The translations under genes were made by a program, and so were the position numbers. This document shows positions 8,187-17,427 of a DNA stretch of 64,000 nucleotides, piece after piece. How positions within the stretch are numbered: the first letter of the stretch is position 1; each line of letters opens with the position of its first letter. The DNA comes from Mesorhizobium sp. B2-4-3 (GTDB taxonomy: Bacteria > Pseudomonadota > Alphaproteobacteria > Rhizobiales > Rhizobiaceae): positions 62,001 through 126,000 of the forward strand of contig NZ_VFVL01000007.1 in the NCBI RefSeq assembly GCF_006442815.1, in the 5' to 3' direction. The notes beneath the pieces were generated by a model. That model searched no databases. It was not told the origin of the DNA and worked only from the letters and a program-made list of their open reading frames with translations.

Positions 8187-8750
8187 TCAGCGCGGCGCGC
8201 GTTTGGCCAGGATCCGCTGCAGGGTGCGCCGATGCATGTTCAGCCGGCGCGCCGTCTCGGACACGTTGCGGTCGCACATTTCGTAGACGCGCTGGATGTG
8301 CTCCCAGCGCACGCGGTCGGCCGACATCGGGTTTTCCGGCGGCGCGGCGCGCTGGCCTGAGGTCCGGGTAAGCGCGGCGAAGACGTCGTCGGCATCGGCG
8401 GGCTTGGAGAGGTAGTCGATGGCGCCGAGCTTCACAGCGGTCACGGCGGTGGCGATGTTGCCGTAGCCGGTCAGGATGATGGCGCGGGCGTCGTTGCGTC
8501 TCTCGCGGATGGCCGCGACGACATCGAGGCCATTGCCGTCGCCGAGCCGCATGTCGACCACCGCATAGGCCGGCGGATGGGCGCGCGCCTTGGCGACCGC
8601 CTCCTCCACGCTCTCGGCCGTCTCGACCACGAAGCCCCGGGTCTCCATGGCCCGGGCAAGCCGGGTGAGGAAAGGCTTGTCGTCCTCGACGATGAGCAGC
8701 GAGGTGTCCTCGCCCTCGACCATTGCACCAGTCGTTTCGTCTCCGCTCAT
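8187..8750 (-). CDS. actR: Redox response regulator ActR/RegA
   Basis: This 187-residue regulator has a receiver domain (LLIVEDDKPF; phospho-acceptor Asp66 in VVDMRLGDGNG; conserved Lys in LSKPAD) and a Fis-like C-terminal helix-turn-helix, NVSETARRLNMHRRTLQRIL. This compact architecture is typical of RegA/ActR/PrrA, global regulators of redox and acid responses. The start at 8750 is chosen because the longer frame upstream is unlike the family. Its sensor gene actS lies upstream on the same strand after a 208-base gap that holds one CTGC-N3-GCAG sequence (8936-8946) and nothing else recognisable. Confidence 0.93.
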   Translation of the reverse strand: MSGDETTGAMVEGEDTSLLIVEDDKPFLTRLARAMETRGFVVETAESVEEAVAKARAHPPAYAVVDMRLGDGNGLDVVAAIRERRNDARAIILTGYGNIATAVTAVKLGAIDYLSKPADADDVFAALTRTSGQRAAPPENPMSADRVRWEHIQRVYEMCDRNVSETARRLNMHRRTLQRILAKRAPR

Positions 8751-8958
8751 CTTATCGGCATCCTGCTGACTTGAACCACCTCGCCCCGAAACGAATTCTA
8801 GCGAATGCGCCTTAAGTCCTTGTTTCCGGGCATGCCGTTTCCCAAAAAGCTGCACGGTTTTGGGCGACATGCCTTACTTTTACGCAGATACAGTCCCGCA
8901 ACGGCAATGTCCAATTTTTACAGCCGGCAACAGAGCTGCCATGCAGTAATTGCAGGGT

Positions 8959-10284
8959 TTAGGCATTGTCGAACATGGTGGCCGAGGCATGGTCCTGGTT
9001 GAGGAAGACGCCGCGCGGCCACGCGATCTGCACCACCGCGCCTTCGCCAAGCCCGCTCGAATTGCGGAAATCGATGGTGGCGCCCGACCGTTCCAGCAAG
9101 GTCTTGGCGATGAACAGCCCTAGCCCCAGGCCGCCGCCGGCCTCGGTGCCCTGGCGCGTCGACATATAGGGCTCGCCGATGCGGTCGATGATCTCGGCCG
9201 GAAAGCCCGGCCCGTCATCGGTGATCGAGAAGATGACCTTCTCATTGTCCCAGCTCCAGCTGACGGTGACCGACTTGCGGGCAAAATCGACGGCATTCTC
9301 GACCAGGTTGCCGAGCCCGTAGATGACGCCGGGGCTGCGCTGGCCGACCGGCTCGAGGCCGATACGCTCGCCGGGCCGCAGCCGGATCGAGATGCCGAAA
9401 TCGCGATGCGGCGCCGTCACCTCCTCGACCAGCGAGGTGAGCGGCATGCGCGACAGGTGCGCCTCGCCTTCCGAGGAAAGGCTGGTCAGCCGCTTCAGGA
9501 TCTCGCGGCAGCGCTCGCTCTGCGAGCGCAGGAGCTTCACGTCCTCGCCGTATTTCGGGTCCTTGCCGAGCGCCTTTTCCATCTCCTTGGCGACGACGGT
9601 GATGGTGGCCAAAGGCGTGCCGAGCTCGTGCGCGGCTGCAGCCGCCAGCCCGTCCAGCGCCGACAGATGCTGCTCGCGCTGCAGCACCAGCTCGGTGGCG
9701 GCCAGCGCGTTGGCGAGCAGGCGCGCCTCCGCCGCGACACGGAAAGCATAGATGGCGGTGAAGGCGATCGAGGCGAACACCGCCATCCACATGCCGGCGA
9801 CATAGATGAACGGCATCGGCAGCGGCGCGTCCTCATACCAGGGCAGCGGCAGGTGGAAGAACACCAGCAGCGTGGCGGCTATCATGACCAGCGCGCCCAG
9901 CACCGCGGTCATGCGCAGCGGCAGCGAAGCGGCCGAGATGACGACCGGCACGGAAAGCAGCACGCAAAACGGATTGGTCAGGCCGCCGGTCATATAGAGC
10001 AGGCCGGTGAGCTGGATGCCGTCGAAGGTGAGAATCGCGAAGGCCGAAAGCGGGGTCAGGCGGTGCGCCGCCGGATAGCGGAAGGTGAGCCACAGATTCA
10101 TCCAGGCCGAGCAGGCGATCAGCGCGAAGCACATCGACACCGGCAGCGGGAATTTCAGGCCATAGGCGACGACCAGCACGGTCAGGCTCTGGCCGACGAT
10201 GGCCAGCCAGCGCAGACGGATCAGCGTGTTGAGCCGCAACCGCTGGCTTTGCTGGGAATCGGGCGCTCGCAGGATGTTGATCAT
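8959..10284 (-). CDS. actS: Redox sensor histidine kinase ActS/RegB
   Basis: This 441-residue kinase has six predicted membrane helices in the first 185 residues, including the quinone-linked motif GGLTNPF at 100-106. A HisKA region follows with His219 in AAAHELGTPL, and Cys259 in SERCREIL, the redox-active Cys position of RegB. The HATPase motifs are NLVENAVDFA, DDGPGFP and GGGLGLGLFIAKTL. It phosphorylates ActR. It lies next to hrpB, an order common in Rhizobiales. Both redox elements being intact suggests a working sensor. Confidence 0.94.
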   Translation of the reverse strand: MINILRAPDSQQSQRLRLNTLIRLRWLAIVGQSLTVLVVAYGLKFPLPVSMCFALIACSAWMNLWLTFRYPAAHRLTPLSAFAILTFDGIQLTGLLYMTGGLTNPFCVLLSVPVVISAASLPLRMTAVLGALVMIAATLLVFFHLPLPWYEDAPLPMPFIYVAGMWMAVFASIAFTAIYAFRVAAEARLLANALAATELVLQREQHLSALDGLAAAAAHELGTPLATITVVAKEMEKALGKDPKYGEDVKLLRSQSERCREILKRLTSLSSEGEAHLSRMPLTSLVEEVTAPHRDFGISIRLRPGERIGLEPVGQRSPGVIYGLGNLVENAVDFARKSVTVSWSWDNEKVIFSITDDGPGFPAEIIDRIGEPYMSTRQGTEAGGGLGLGLFIAKTLLERSGATIDFRNSSGLGEGAVVQIAWPRGVFLNQDHASATMFDNA

Positions 10285-10654
10285 CGACTTACGATTATAA
10301 CCGCGGGAGGGTAAGCGCTAGTAGCGCTGTAAAGGCGACTTGAGCGATTGGCAGCCGGTGTTTCATCGTTCGTCTCGGCTCGCCATCATGAACATTCGGG
10401 ATTGGCCGAGGCCCTCGCGACTTCGTCATCCACGGGCGAAGCCGAGCGCAGACCCGAGGGCCCATTCCGTTACCTTGGCCGTAGAATGCAGCGGAGCAGA
10501 ATTCTGAACCGTGGCAACGCGTCGACGTCACGGAATGGATCCTCGGGTCTGCGCCGCGTCGCTTCGCTCCTTGCTCCGCCCGTGGATGACGAAATGACGG
10601 GCGTTCTCGCCAATCACGAAGGCATGCGGTTCGCTCGGCAAGCCCGCCGCACGC
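10285..10654. other. Intergenic region between actS and hrpB
   Basis: This 370-base stretch contains no credible gene. Its only recognisable content is the family 1 repeat at 10424-10591. The actS promoter presumably lies in the first 130 bases, but no clear hexamers or operators were identified. Confidence 0.6.
10424..10591. repeat. Dispersed palindromic repeat, family 1, copy B
   Basis: This 168-base copy matches copy A at both ends and through the centre (GCAGAATTCTGAA), in the same orientation. The longer arm, with its extra GCTTCGCTCCTTGCTC segment, is on the right here and on the left in copy A. It is non-coding. Confidence 0.9.
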
Positions 10655-13117
10655 CTACGTCCCGCGCGGCTTTGCGCGGCTGGTGGCGGCCGCCTGGAGC
10701 GGATTTTCCGGCCAGACATGTTTCGGATAGCGGCCGCGCATGTCGGCGCGCACATCCGCCCAGGAGCCGCGCCAGAAACCGGGAAGATCGCGTGTCGTCT
10801 GGATCGGGCGGTGCGCCGGCGACAGAAGCTCTAGCGTCAGCGGCACGGTGCCGTTGGCGATCGCCGGATGACGGTCGAGACCGAAGAGCTCCTGCACACG
10901 GACCGCAAGCACCGGCCATTCGCCGTCATAGCGGATCGGCACGTGGCTGCCCGACGGCGCGTCGAAATGGGTCGGCGCCAGCGCGTCGACCTTGCGCTGC
11001 AGGTCGTGCGGGACCAGCGCCGTGAGCGCCGAAGACAAAGTCGTCGGCTTGATGGCCGCGAAAGAGGCGTCGCCGGAGAGAAAGGGCAGGAGCCAATCGT
11101 CGAGGCCCTCGACCAGCGCTTCATCCGAGACGTCGGGCCAGGGCGCTCCGAGGCCGCGATGCAGCCAGCCGAGCCGCTGCCGCAACGTCTCGGCATCCTT
11201 GCCCCAATCGAGCAGCGACAGGCCGTGCTCCCGTAAAGCATTGAGGATGGCCTGATCGGCATCGGCGCCGGACGGCGCCGGCAGCATGCGCTCGGATACA
11301 GCAATGGCGCCGAGCCGCGCGGTCTCGCGCATGCGCACGGCGCGGCGCTCACGGTCGAAACTCGCCTCGCGCTTTGTCTCGATGCGATCGCCAAGAGTGG
11401 CGCGGATATCGGCTTCGCCGACCGGCGCGGCGGCGGTGATGCGGGCATTCTGCGCCTTGCCCTGCAGGTCGGCGACCACAAGCCAGGTTTCATTGGCGAG
11501 CGGATCGGCGGCATCGACCATGGCGCCCGAACCATTGGCGAGCACAAAGCGACCGCGCTCGCCGCGCGCTCTTGCCACGCGATCCGGCCAGGCATGGATG
11601 AGGAGCGAGCCGGCGGAGACAGCCTCGCCGCCCTGCCCGCCACCCGCCTGTCTGGCCAAACGCGCGGCGAGCTGGCGGGCGGCGTTGGCGCGCGGCGATT
11701 TCTCGCCGCGAAAGCGGATCAGCCGCCGCTCCAGGTCGGCGCTGTCGCCGCCCAGCCCACGCTCGGTCAAAAGCACGGCGAGCATGGCCGCTTCCCGTGC
11801 ATGGCCCATCTTCGCCGCTTCGGCCACCATATGCGCCAGCCGCACCGGCAGCGCCAGCTTGCGCATGGCGGCGCCCGCCTCGGTCAGCCGGCCGGCATCG
11901 TCGATGGCATGAAGCGCCTTGAGCAGCGCTCTCGCCTCGTTGAGCGCCGGGGCCGGTGGCGGATCGAGGAACGAAAGGCTCGACGGATCGGCGACACCGA
12001 AGGCGGCGCAGTCGAGCAGCAGGCCGGACAGATCGGCCTCGAGGATTTCCGGCGGCGTGAAGGCGGAAAGCGACGCGGTCTGCTCGGCCCGCCACAGGCG
12101 AACCGCCACTCCGGCTTGAGTGCGGCCGGCGCGGCCGGCGCGCTGGTCGGCCGACGCCTTGCTGACGCGCACCGTCTCAAGCCTGGTAAGGCCGTTCGCC
12201 GGCTCGTAGCGCGGCAGCCGCGACAGGCCGGAATCGATGACGACGCGCACGCCGTCGATGGTGATCGAGGTCTCGGCGATCGAGGTCGCCAGCACCACCT
12301 TGCGGCGGCCGGCCGGCGCCGGCCTGATCGCCGCGTCCTGGGCCCGGTTGTCGAGCTGGCCATAGAGCGGAACGATGTCGGTGTCGGCGGCGACATTGCC
12401 CTGAAGCCGCTCGACGGTGCGCTCGATCTCGCGCTGTCCGGGCAGGAAGGCGAGCACGCTGCCCTGCTCGCCACCCAGGGCCGCGCGTACGGCCTTGGCC
12501 ATGGCGTCCTCGATCGCCACGCCGGCCGGCCGTTCGTCGTAGCGGACCTCGACCGGGAAGGCGCGGCCCTCGCTTTCGATCACCGGCGCCTGCGCCAGAA
12601 GCCGCGAGACGCGGGCGCCGTCGAGCGTCGCCGACATGACCAGCAGACGCAGGTCCGGCCTCAGCGCGCCCTGCACGTCGAGCGCCAGCGCCAGGCCGAA
12701 ATCGCCGTCGAGCGAGCGTTCGTGGAATTCGTCGAAGATCACCGCCGAGACGCCCGGAAGTTCCGGGTCGTCGAGGATCATGCGGGAGAGCACGCCTTCG
12801 GTGACGACCAGGATTTTCGTCCGCGCCGATATGCGGTTCTCCATGCGCATGGCATAGCCGACCGTGCCGCCGGGTTCCTCGCCGAGCAGCTCGGCCATGC
12901 GGCGGGCAGCGGCGCGGGCGGCCAGCCGGCGCGGCTCGAGCAGGACGATCTTGCCTGTCCCCAGCCATGGCGCGTCGAGCAGCGCCAGCGGCACCAGCGT
13001 CGTCTTGCCGGCGCCAGGCGGCGCCACCAGCACGGCGCTGCTGCGCTGCGAGAGCGCTTCGCCGAGCGCCGGCAGCACGGCTGTGACCGGAAGCTCCGGC
13101 AGGGGTTTCGTCGTCAT
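10655..13117 (-). CDS. hrpB: ATP-dependent helicase HrpB (DEAH/RHA family)
   Basis: This 820-residue protein has the helicase core: Walker A in VAPPGAGKTTLVPLAL, the DEFH box (VIFDEFHERSLDGDFGL), SAT in LLVMSATLDG, and motif VI in ADQRAGRAGRTQAGVAVRLW. A helicase-associated domain and the HrpB-specific C-terminal domain follow. It is full length for HrpB. The bacterial protein is a putative RNA helicase; its role in the cell is poorly defined. It is probably transcribed alone. Confidence 0.95.
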   Translation of the reverse strand: MTTKPLPELPVTAVLPALGEALSQRSSAVLVAPPGAGKTTLVPLALLDAPWLGTGKIVLLEPRRLAARAAARRMAELLGEEPGGTVGYAMRMENRISARTKILVVTEGVLSRMILDDPELPGVSAVIFDEFHERSLDGDFGLALALDVQGALRPDLRLLVMSATLDGARVSRLLAQAPVIESEGRAFPVEVRYDERPAGVAIEDAMAKAVRAALGGEQGSVLAFLPGQREIERTVERLQGNVAADTDIVPLYGQLDNRAQDAAIRPAPAGRRKVVLATSIAETSITIDGVRVVIDSGLSRLPRYEPANGLTRLETVRVSKASADQRAGRAGRTQAGVAVRLWRAEQTASLSAFTPPEILEADLSGLLLDCAAFGVADPSSLSFLDPPPAPALNEARALLKALHAIDDAGRLTEAGAAMRKLALPVRLAHMVAEAAKMGHAREAAMLAVLLTERGLGGDSADLERRLIRFRGEKSPRANAARQLAARLARQAGGGQGGEAVSAGSLLIHAWPDRVARARGERGRFVLANGSGAMVDAADPLANETWLVVADLQGKAQNARITAAAPVGEADIRATLGDRIETKREASFDRERRAVRMRETARLGAIAVSERMLPAPSGADADQAILNALREHGLSLLDWGKDAETLRQRLGWLHRGLGAPWPDVSDEALVEGLDDWLLPFLSGDASFAAIKPTTLSSALTALVPHDLQRKVDALAPTHFDAPSGSHVPIRYDGEWPVLAVRVQELFGLDRHPAIANGTVPLTLELLSPAHRPIQTTRDLPGFWRGSWADVRADMRGRYPKHVWPENPLQAAATSRAKPRGT

Positions 13118-13173
13118 CTGGCCCGCATATCAGCGGTCGCGGTCGCCATGCAACGTGTGAGACCGGTGCAAGC

Positions 13174-14064
13174 TCAAAGCCTGGTGCGCGAAAACGGGTT
13201 CCAGCGCACGGTGCCGAGCCTCACCTCTTCGCGCACCATCGTCAGCAGGCCCGAGGCGCCGACCACCGCCAGACCGACCAATGACAGCCAGTCGGGATAT
13301 TCCTGGAAGAACAGCGCGCCGAGGATGACCGCCCAGACGATCTGCGAGTAATGCGTCGGCGCGATGCGGTTCGCGGGCGCATATTTGACCGCAAGCAGCT
13401 GCAGCAGTTGTCCGCCGGCAGTGAAGACACCGGCCAGCATCAGCCAGACCAGTTGCCCGAGATTGGGGAGCGAGAACGACGTCGCGGCCGCGCCGACGCC
13501 GTTGAAGACAAGGCCATAGCCGACCAGCGCGCCGAGAATGGTCGTGCGCTTTTCCTGCTGGGCGAGCGAGCGCATCAGGATGACGCTGGCGGCGGCGAGG
13601 AAGGCGTTGGCGAAGGCGGCAAGATGGCCGAGATGCAATTCGCGAAAGCCCGGCCGCACCACCAGCATGACGCCGACGAAGCCCGCGACGACGGCCAGCC
13701 ACCGCCACGGACCGACCTTTTCCTTCAGGATGACGGTCGACAGGATGGTGACCAGCAACGGCGCCAGGAAGATCAGCGCGTAGACTTCCGCCAGCGGAAT
13801 GGTCGTGAAGGAAAAGACGCTGAGCACGCCCGACGCGATACCCGCCAAGGCGCGCGCCTGCACCGCCCATGGCCTTTTGGTGCGCCAGAAGTCGCGCCAG
13901 CGTTCATCATTGGGCTTGGTGAAGAACAGAAAGCAGCCGGCGAACAGGGTCGAGAAGAAGCCGATCTCGAAGACGGTGAACTGCCCGCCCAGGCTCTTGA
14001 TAACGGCATCGCTGCCCGAATAGCTTGCATAGGCGATCAGGGCGAGCAGGATTCCGTTCGGCAC
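13174..14064 (-). CDS. EamA/DMT-family membrane transporter
   Basis: The protein is about 296 residues with ten predicted membrane helices in two EamA repeats, for example GILLALIAYASYSGSDAVIK at the start and VWAVILGALFFQEYPDWLS in the second repeat. The family exports metabolites such as amino acids or other small solutes; the substrate is not predictable. The GTG at 14064 is chosen because GGAAATGG precedes it and the first helix begins there. Earlier in-frame starts would overlap the divergent PIG-L gene, whose start is only 27 bases away. Confidence 0.85.
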   Translation of the reverse strand: MPNGILLALIAYASYSGSDAVIKSLGGQFTVFEIGFFSTLFAGCFLFFTKPNDERWRDFWRTKRPWAVQARALAGIASGVLSVFSFTTIPLAEVYALIFLAPLLVTILSTVILKEKVGPWRWLAVVAGFVGVMLVVRPGFRELHLGHLAAFANAFLAAASVILMRSLAQQEKRTTILGALVGYGLVFNGVGAAATSFSLPNLGQLVWLMLAGVFTAGGQLLQLLAVKYAPANRIAPTHYSQIVWAVILGALFFQEYPDWLSLVGLAVVGASGLLTMVREEVRLGTVRWNPFSRTRL

Positions 14065-14091
14065 GTTTTTCCATTTCCGGGAGAGAGTAGC

Positions 14092-14790
14092 TTGAAAATA
14101 TTGGCGCTCGGTGCACATCCGGACGACATCGAGATCTTCATGTTCGGTACGCTGGCCGCCTATGCGGCGCAAGGCGCAGAACTGACCTTTGCCGTGGCCA
14201 CGGATGGGGCCAAGGGCGGCAAGAGTGATGCCACGGTCCTTGCGCGAGTCCGCCGCGAGGAGGCAACGGCGGCGGCAGCACTACTTGGTGCCGCGCCACG
14301 CTTTCTCGACTTTCCCGACGGCGAGCTGGTGGCCGATGCCGCGCTGATCGGCGCGCTGAAAACGCTGATCCGCGAGACCGGGCCTGACCTGGTGATCACG
14401 CACGCGCCCTACGACTACCACGGCGACCACCGCGCCCTGTCCGATGGCGTGCGCATAGCGGCGTCCTTCGCCGTCCCGGTGCTGCATGCCGATACGCTCG
14501 GCGGCACCAGTTTTTCGCCGACGCATTATGTCGAGATTTCGCATCACTGGGAGATCAAGGCGAAAGCGATTCGCGCGCACCAGTCGCAAGGTCCAGAGCA
14601 CTATGTGCACAGGGCGCGCCTCCAGAACGAGTTTCGCGCCGGACAATGCAACGGGGCCTCCGGCACGCTGGCCGAGGCCTTCCGCTTCGAGCCGACTTTC
14701 CCCTTCGCCGACATACGCGCGCTCCTGCCGCCGGCGCCGCCGATCCGGCCGCTGACGGCAAGCCCTGGCCCCGCCGACCGGGCCGGCTGA
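14092..14790 (+). CDS. PIG-L family deacetylase
   Basis: This 232-residue protein begins ILALGAHPDDIEIFMFGTLA, holding the zinc motif AHPDD, and has the later metal ligand in YDYHGDHRA. PIG-L/LmbE enzymes remove acetyl groups from N-acetylglucosamine-type substrates; in exopolysaccharide-producing bacteria they may act on sugar precursors. A TTG start at 14092 is chosen because GGGAGAG stands six bases before it and it gives the family N-terminus. No later ATG fits. Confidence 0.85.
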   Translation: MKILALGAHPDDIEIFMFGTLAAYAAQGAELTFAVATDGAKGGKSDATVLARVRREEATAAAALLGAAPRFLDFPDGELVADAALIGALKTLIRETGPDLVITHAPYDYHGDHRALSDGVRIAASFAVPVLHADTLGGTSFSPTHYVEISHHWEIKAKAIRAHQSQGPEHYVHRARLQNEFRAGQCNGASGTLAEAFRFEPTFPFADIRALLPPAPPIRPLTASPGPADRAG

Positions 14791-14882
14791 CCGCGGCGGA
14801 CCATAGCGCCGGCGATCATTTCCCAACGATTTCAATCACCCGTTTCGCCATGCTGCGGCGCAGCAACGAATTCGCTTGCGTT

Positions 14883-14920
14883 GTTTAGTAAAAATGGCAT
14901 CACTAAACAAATTACTAAAC
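14883..14920. promoter_or_regulatory. Triple operator-like repeat before the ABC/Dha operon
   Basis: GTTTAGT (14883-14889) and ACTAAAC (14902-14908) form an inverted repeat with a 12-base gap, and a further ACTAAAC (14914-14920) follows. They lie about 100 bases before the solute-binding protein gene. The arrangement suggests a repressor operator overlapping the promoter. No regulator gene is adjacent, so the protein that binds cannot be named. Confidence 0.55.
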
Positions 14921-15023
14921 ATCGGCGGCGCATCGCGCACCATGTTTGGGCCCTCGGAGGAGCGAGGGTTGAGGGGCTCTTGAAACCGTCATCCGGACGC
15001 GTTTCGCAAATGGGAGGTAAGGC

Positions 15024-16355
15024 ATGAAATCGACCTTGAAACTGGCGTTGGGACTGGCCTCGGCGATCTTTGCGTCGACAGCCGTCTCGAACGTCGCGCA
15101 TGCGGAAGACCTGACGCTGTGCTGGGCGGCCTGGGATCCGGCCAACGCGCTCGTGGAACTGTCGAAAGACTTCACCAAGGAAACCGGCATCGGCATGAAG
15201 TTCGAGTTCGTGCCGTGGACCAACTACGCCGACCGCTTCCTCAACGAGCTCAACTCGCATGGCAAGCTCTGCGACCTGATCATCGGCGACAGCCAGTGGA
15301 TCGGCGGCGCCGCCGAGAACGGCCACTACGTCAAGCTGAACGACTTCTTCGACAAGGAGAAGATCAGCATGGACGATTTCGTGCCGGCAACGGTGGTCGG
15401 CTATTCCGAATGGCCGAAGAACACGCCGAACTATTGGGCGCTGCCGGCCATGGGCGACGTCGTCGGCTGGACCTATCGCAAGGACTGGTTCTCCAAGCCC
15501 GAGCTGCAGAAGGAATTCAAGGAAAAATATGGCTGGGACCTCGCCCCGCCGACCACCTTCGACCAGCTGAAGCAGATTGCCGAATTCTTCCAGAAGCGGC
15601 AGATCGACGGCAAGACGGTCTATGGCGCCTCGATCTACACCGAGCGCGGCTCGGAAGGCATCACCATGGGCGCCATGGACGTGCTCTACAGCTACGGCTT
15701 CCAGTATGAGAACCCGAAGAAGCCCTACGAGATGGAAGGCTTCGTCAACTCCGAGAAATCGGTGAAGGGGCTGGAGTTCTACAAGGCGCTCTATGACTGC
15801 TGCACGCCGCCCGGCGCTTCCAACAGCTACATGGGCGAAGGCGTCGACGCCTTCAAATCCGGCCAGGTGGCGATGCACATGAACTTCGCCTTCACCTGGC
15901 CCGGCCTGCAGAAGGACGAGAATGTCGGCGGCGACAAGATCGGCTATTTCGTCAATCCGAAGGGTCCCGACGGCGACCAGTTCGCGCAGCTCGGCGGCCA
16001 GGGTATTTCGGTGGTTTCCTATTCCGCCAAGCAGGAATCGGCGCTGAAATACATCAAGTGGTTCGCCAACAAGGACGTGCAGGCCAAGTGGTGGTCGCTC
16101 GGCGGCTATTCCTGCCTGAACTCCGTCGTCAAGGACCCGAAGTTCCCGTCCAGCCAGCCCTATGCGCAGGCCTTCCTCGACTCCATGGCCATCGTGAAGG
16201 ACTTCTGGGCGGAACCCAGCTACGCACCGCTGCTGCAGGCCTCGCAGAAGCGCTTCCACGACTATGTCGTGGCCGGCCAGGGCTCGCCCAAGGACGCGCT
16301 CGACGGGCTGGTCAAGGACTGGACGCAGGTGTTCCAGGACGATGGCAAGATGTAG
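15024..16355 (+). CDS. ABC transporter solute-binding protein (family 1, glycerol/sugar type)
   Basis: This 443-residue periplasmic protein has a Sec signal, MKSTLKLALGLASAIFA then AHA cleavage near residue 27, followed by a family-1 extracellular solute-binding fold (FTKETGIGMKFEFVPWTN ... LCDLIIGDSQWIGG). It is the first gene of a long collinear block, follows GGGAGGTAAGGC, and has an operator-like repeat upstream. Gene order (binding protein, two permeases, small membrane protein, two ATPases) resembles the rhizobial glycerol importer. The downstream Dha kinases suggest a triose, polyol or related C3 substrate, but this is inference. Confidence 0.88.
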   Translation: MKSTLKLALGLASAIFASTAVSNVAHAEDLTLCWAAWDPANALVELSKDFTKETGIGMKFEFVPWTNYADRFLNELNSHGKLCDLIIGDSQWIGGAAENGHYVKLNDFFDKEKISMDDFVPATVVGYSEWPKNTPNYWALPAMGDVVGWTYRKDWFSKPELQKEFKEKYGWDLAPPTTFDQLKQIAEFFQKRQIDGKTVYGASIYTERGSEGITMGAMDVLYSYGFQYENPKKPYEMEGFVNSEKSVKGLEFYKALYDCCTPPGASNSYMGEGVDAFKSGQVAMHMNFAFTWPGLQKDENVGGDKIGYFVNPKGPDGDQFAQLGGQGISVVSYSAKQESALKYIKWFANKDVQAKWWSLGGYSCLNSVVKDPKFPSSQPYAQAFLDSMAIVKDFWAEPSYAPLLQASQKRFHDYVVAGQGSPKDALDGLVKDWTQVFQDDGKM

Positions 16356-16395
16356 TCCGGGCAAGATGTAACCGCTCCTCCCGAGCAACATCGAC

Positions 16396-16425
16396 GCGTC
16401 CCGTGCCGCCCTTGGCACGGGACGC
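16396..16425 (+). terminator. Intercistronic hairpin after the binding-protein gene
   Basis: A perfect 12-bp stem (GCGTCCCGTGCC / GGCACGGGACGC) encloses a 6-base loop with no T-run after it. Hairpins here in ABC operons protect the binding-protein message and let it exceed the permease message. It probably acts as a stabiliser or partial terminator. Confidence 0.75.
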
Positions 16426-16479
16426 AGTTCAGATAAATTCCATAGCCGAGACTTACCCGTGACCGAAGCAGGACTTACC

Positions 16480-17427
16480 ATGCTCAATCGGACTGCGGAC
16501 AACGTTGCCCGGGCGACACCGGAACCGTTGGCCAAGAAGATCCGGGGCATCAGCGACAAGGGCCTCGCGTGGCTGTTCATCTCGCCGACGATCCTTTTGC
16601 TGTTGGCCATCAACATCTTCCCGCTGTTCTGGGCGATCTACCTCTCCTTCACCAATTATCGCGCCAACCGCCCCAACGAGGTGGTGAAGAATCTGGGGCT
16701 GTCGAATTACCAGCGCATCCTTGGCGACCAGGACATCTGGATCGCCATGCAGACGACGGCGCATTTCGTTTTCTGGACGATCCTCTTGCAGACCGTCATC
16801 GGTTTCACGCTGGCCTGGCTGATCGACAGGAAATTCCGCGGCCACGCCTTCTGGACCACGATCATCCTGGTACCGATGATGCTGTCGCCGGCCGTGGTCG
16901 GCAATTTCTGGCGCTTCCTCTACGAGCCGCAGATCGGGCTGTTTTCCTATGTCGTCTCTTTCGTCACTGGCATTCCGCCGACGAATGTCCAGATGCTGTC
17001 CAATGTCGAATTGGCGCCATGGGCAATCATCATCGTCGACACCTGGATGTGGACGCCCTACGTCATGCTGATCTGCCTCGCCGGACTGCGCTCCATCCCC
17101 GAATACATCTATGAAGCGGCCGAGGTCGACCGCGCCTCCAACTGGCGCCAGTTCTGGTCGATCACCCTGCCGATGGCGCTGCCCTTCATCATGCTGGCGG
17201 TGCTGTTCCGCGGCATCGAGAACTTCAAGATGTTCGACATGGTCAACCTGCTCACCGGCGGCGGACCCGGCTCGACCACGGAAGTCGCCTCGATCACGCT
17301 GAAGCGGCAGGCCTTCGAAAGCTGGCGCACCGGCTATTCCTCGGCCTTCGCCATCATCCTGTTCGTCGCCGTGTTCGGGCTCGCCAACATCTACGTCAAG
17401 GCGCTCAACAAGGTGAAGCAGAGATGA
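16480..17427 (+). CDS. ABC transporter permease (MalF/UgpA type)
   Basis: This roughly 315-residue permease has six predicted helices and the EAA loop YEAAEVDRASNWRQFWSITLP that contacts the ATPase. The ATG at 16480 follows GCAGGAC at good spacing; a GTG seven codons earlier is an alternative. Its stop overlaps the next start (ATGA), showing translational coupling with the second permease. Confidence 0.9.
   Translation: MLNRTADNVARATPEPLAKKIRGISDKGLAWLFISPTILLLLAINIFPLFWAIYLSFTNYRANRPNEVVKNLGLSNYQRILGDQDIWIAMQTTAHFVFWTILLQTVIGFTLAWLIDRKFRGHAFWTTIILVPMMLSPAVVGNFWRFLYEPQIGLFSYVVSFVTGIPPTNVQMLSNVELAPWAIIIVDTWMWTPYVMLICLAGLRSIPEYIYEAAEVDRASNWRQFWSITLPMALPFIMLAVLFRGIENFKMFDMVNLLTGGGPGSTTEVASITLKRQAFESWRTGYSSAFAIILFVAVFGLANIYVKALNKVKQR

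Noticed and set aside
8936..8946. CTGCCATGCAG between actS and actR
   Set aside because: It fits CTGC-N3-GCAG but lacks the flanking TTG/CAA parts, and it lies 186 bases from actR, so it is noted only as a possible weak site.
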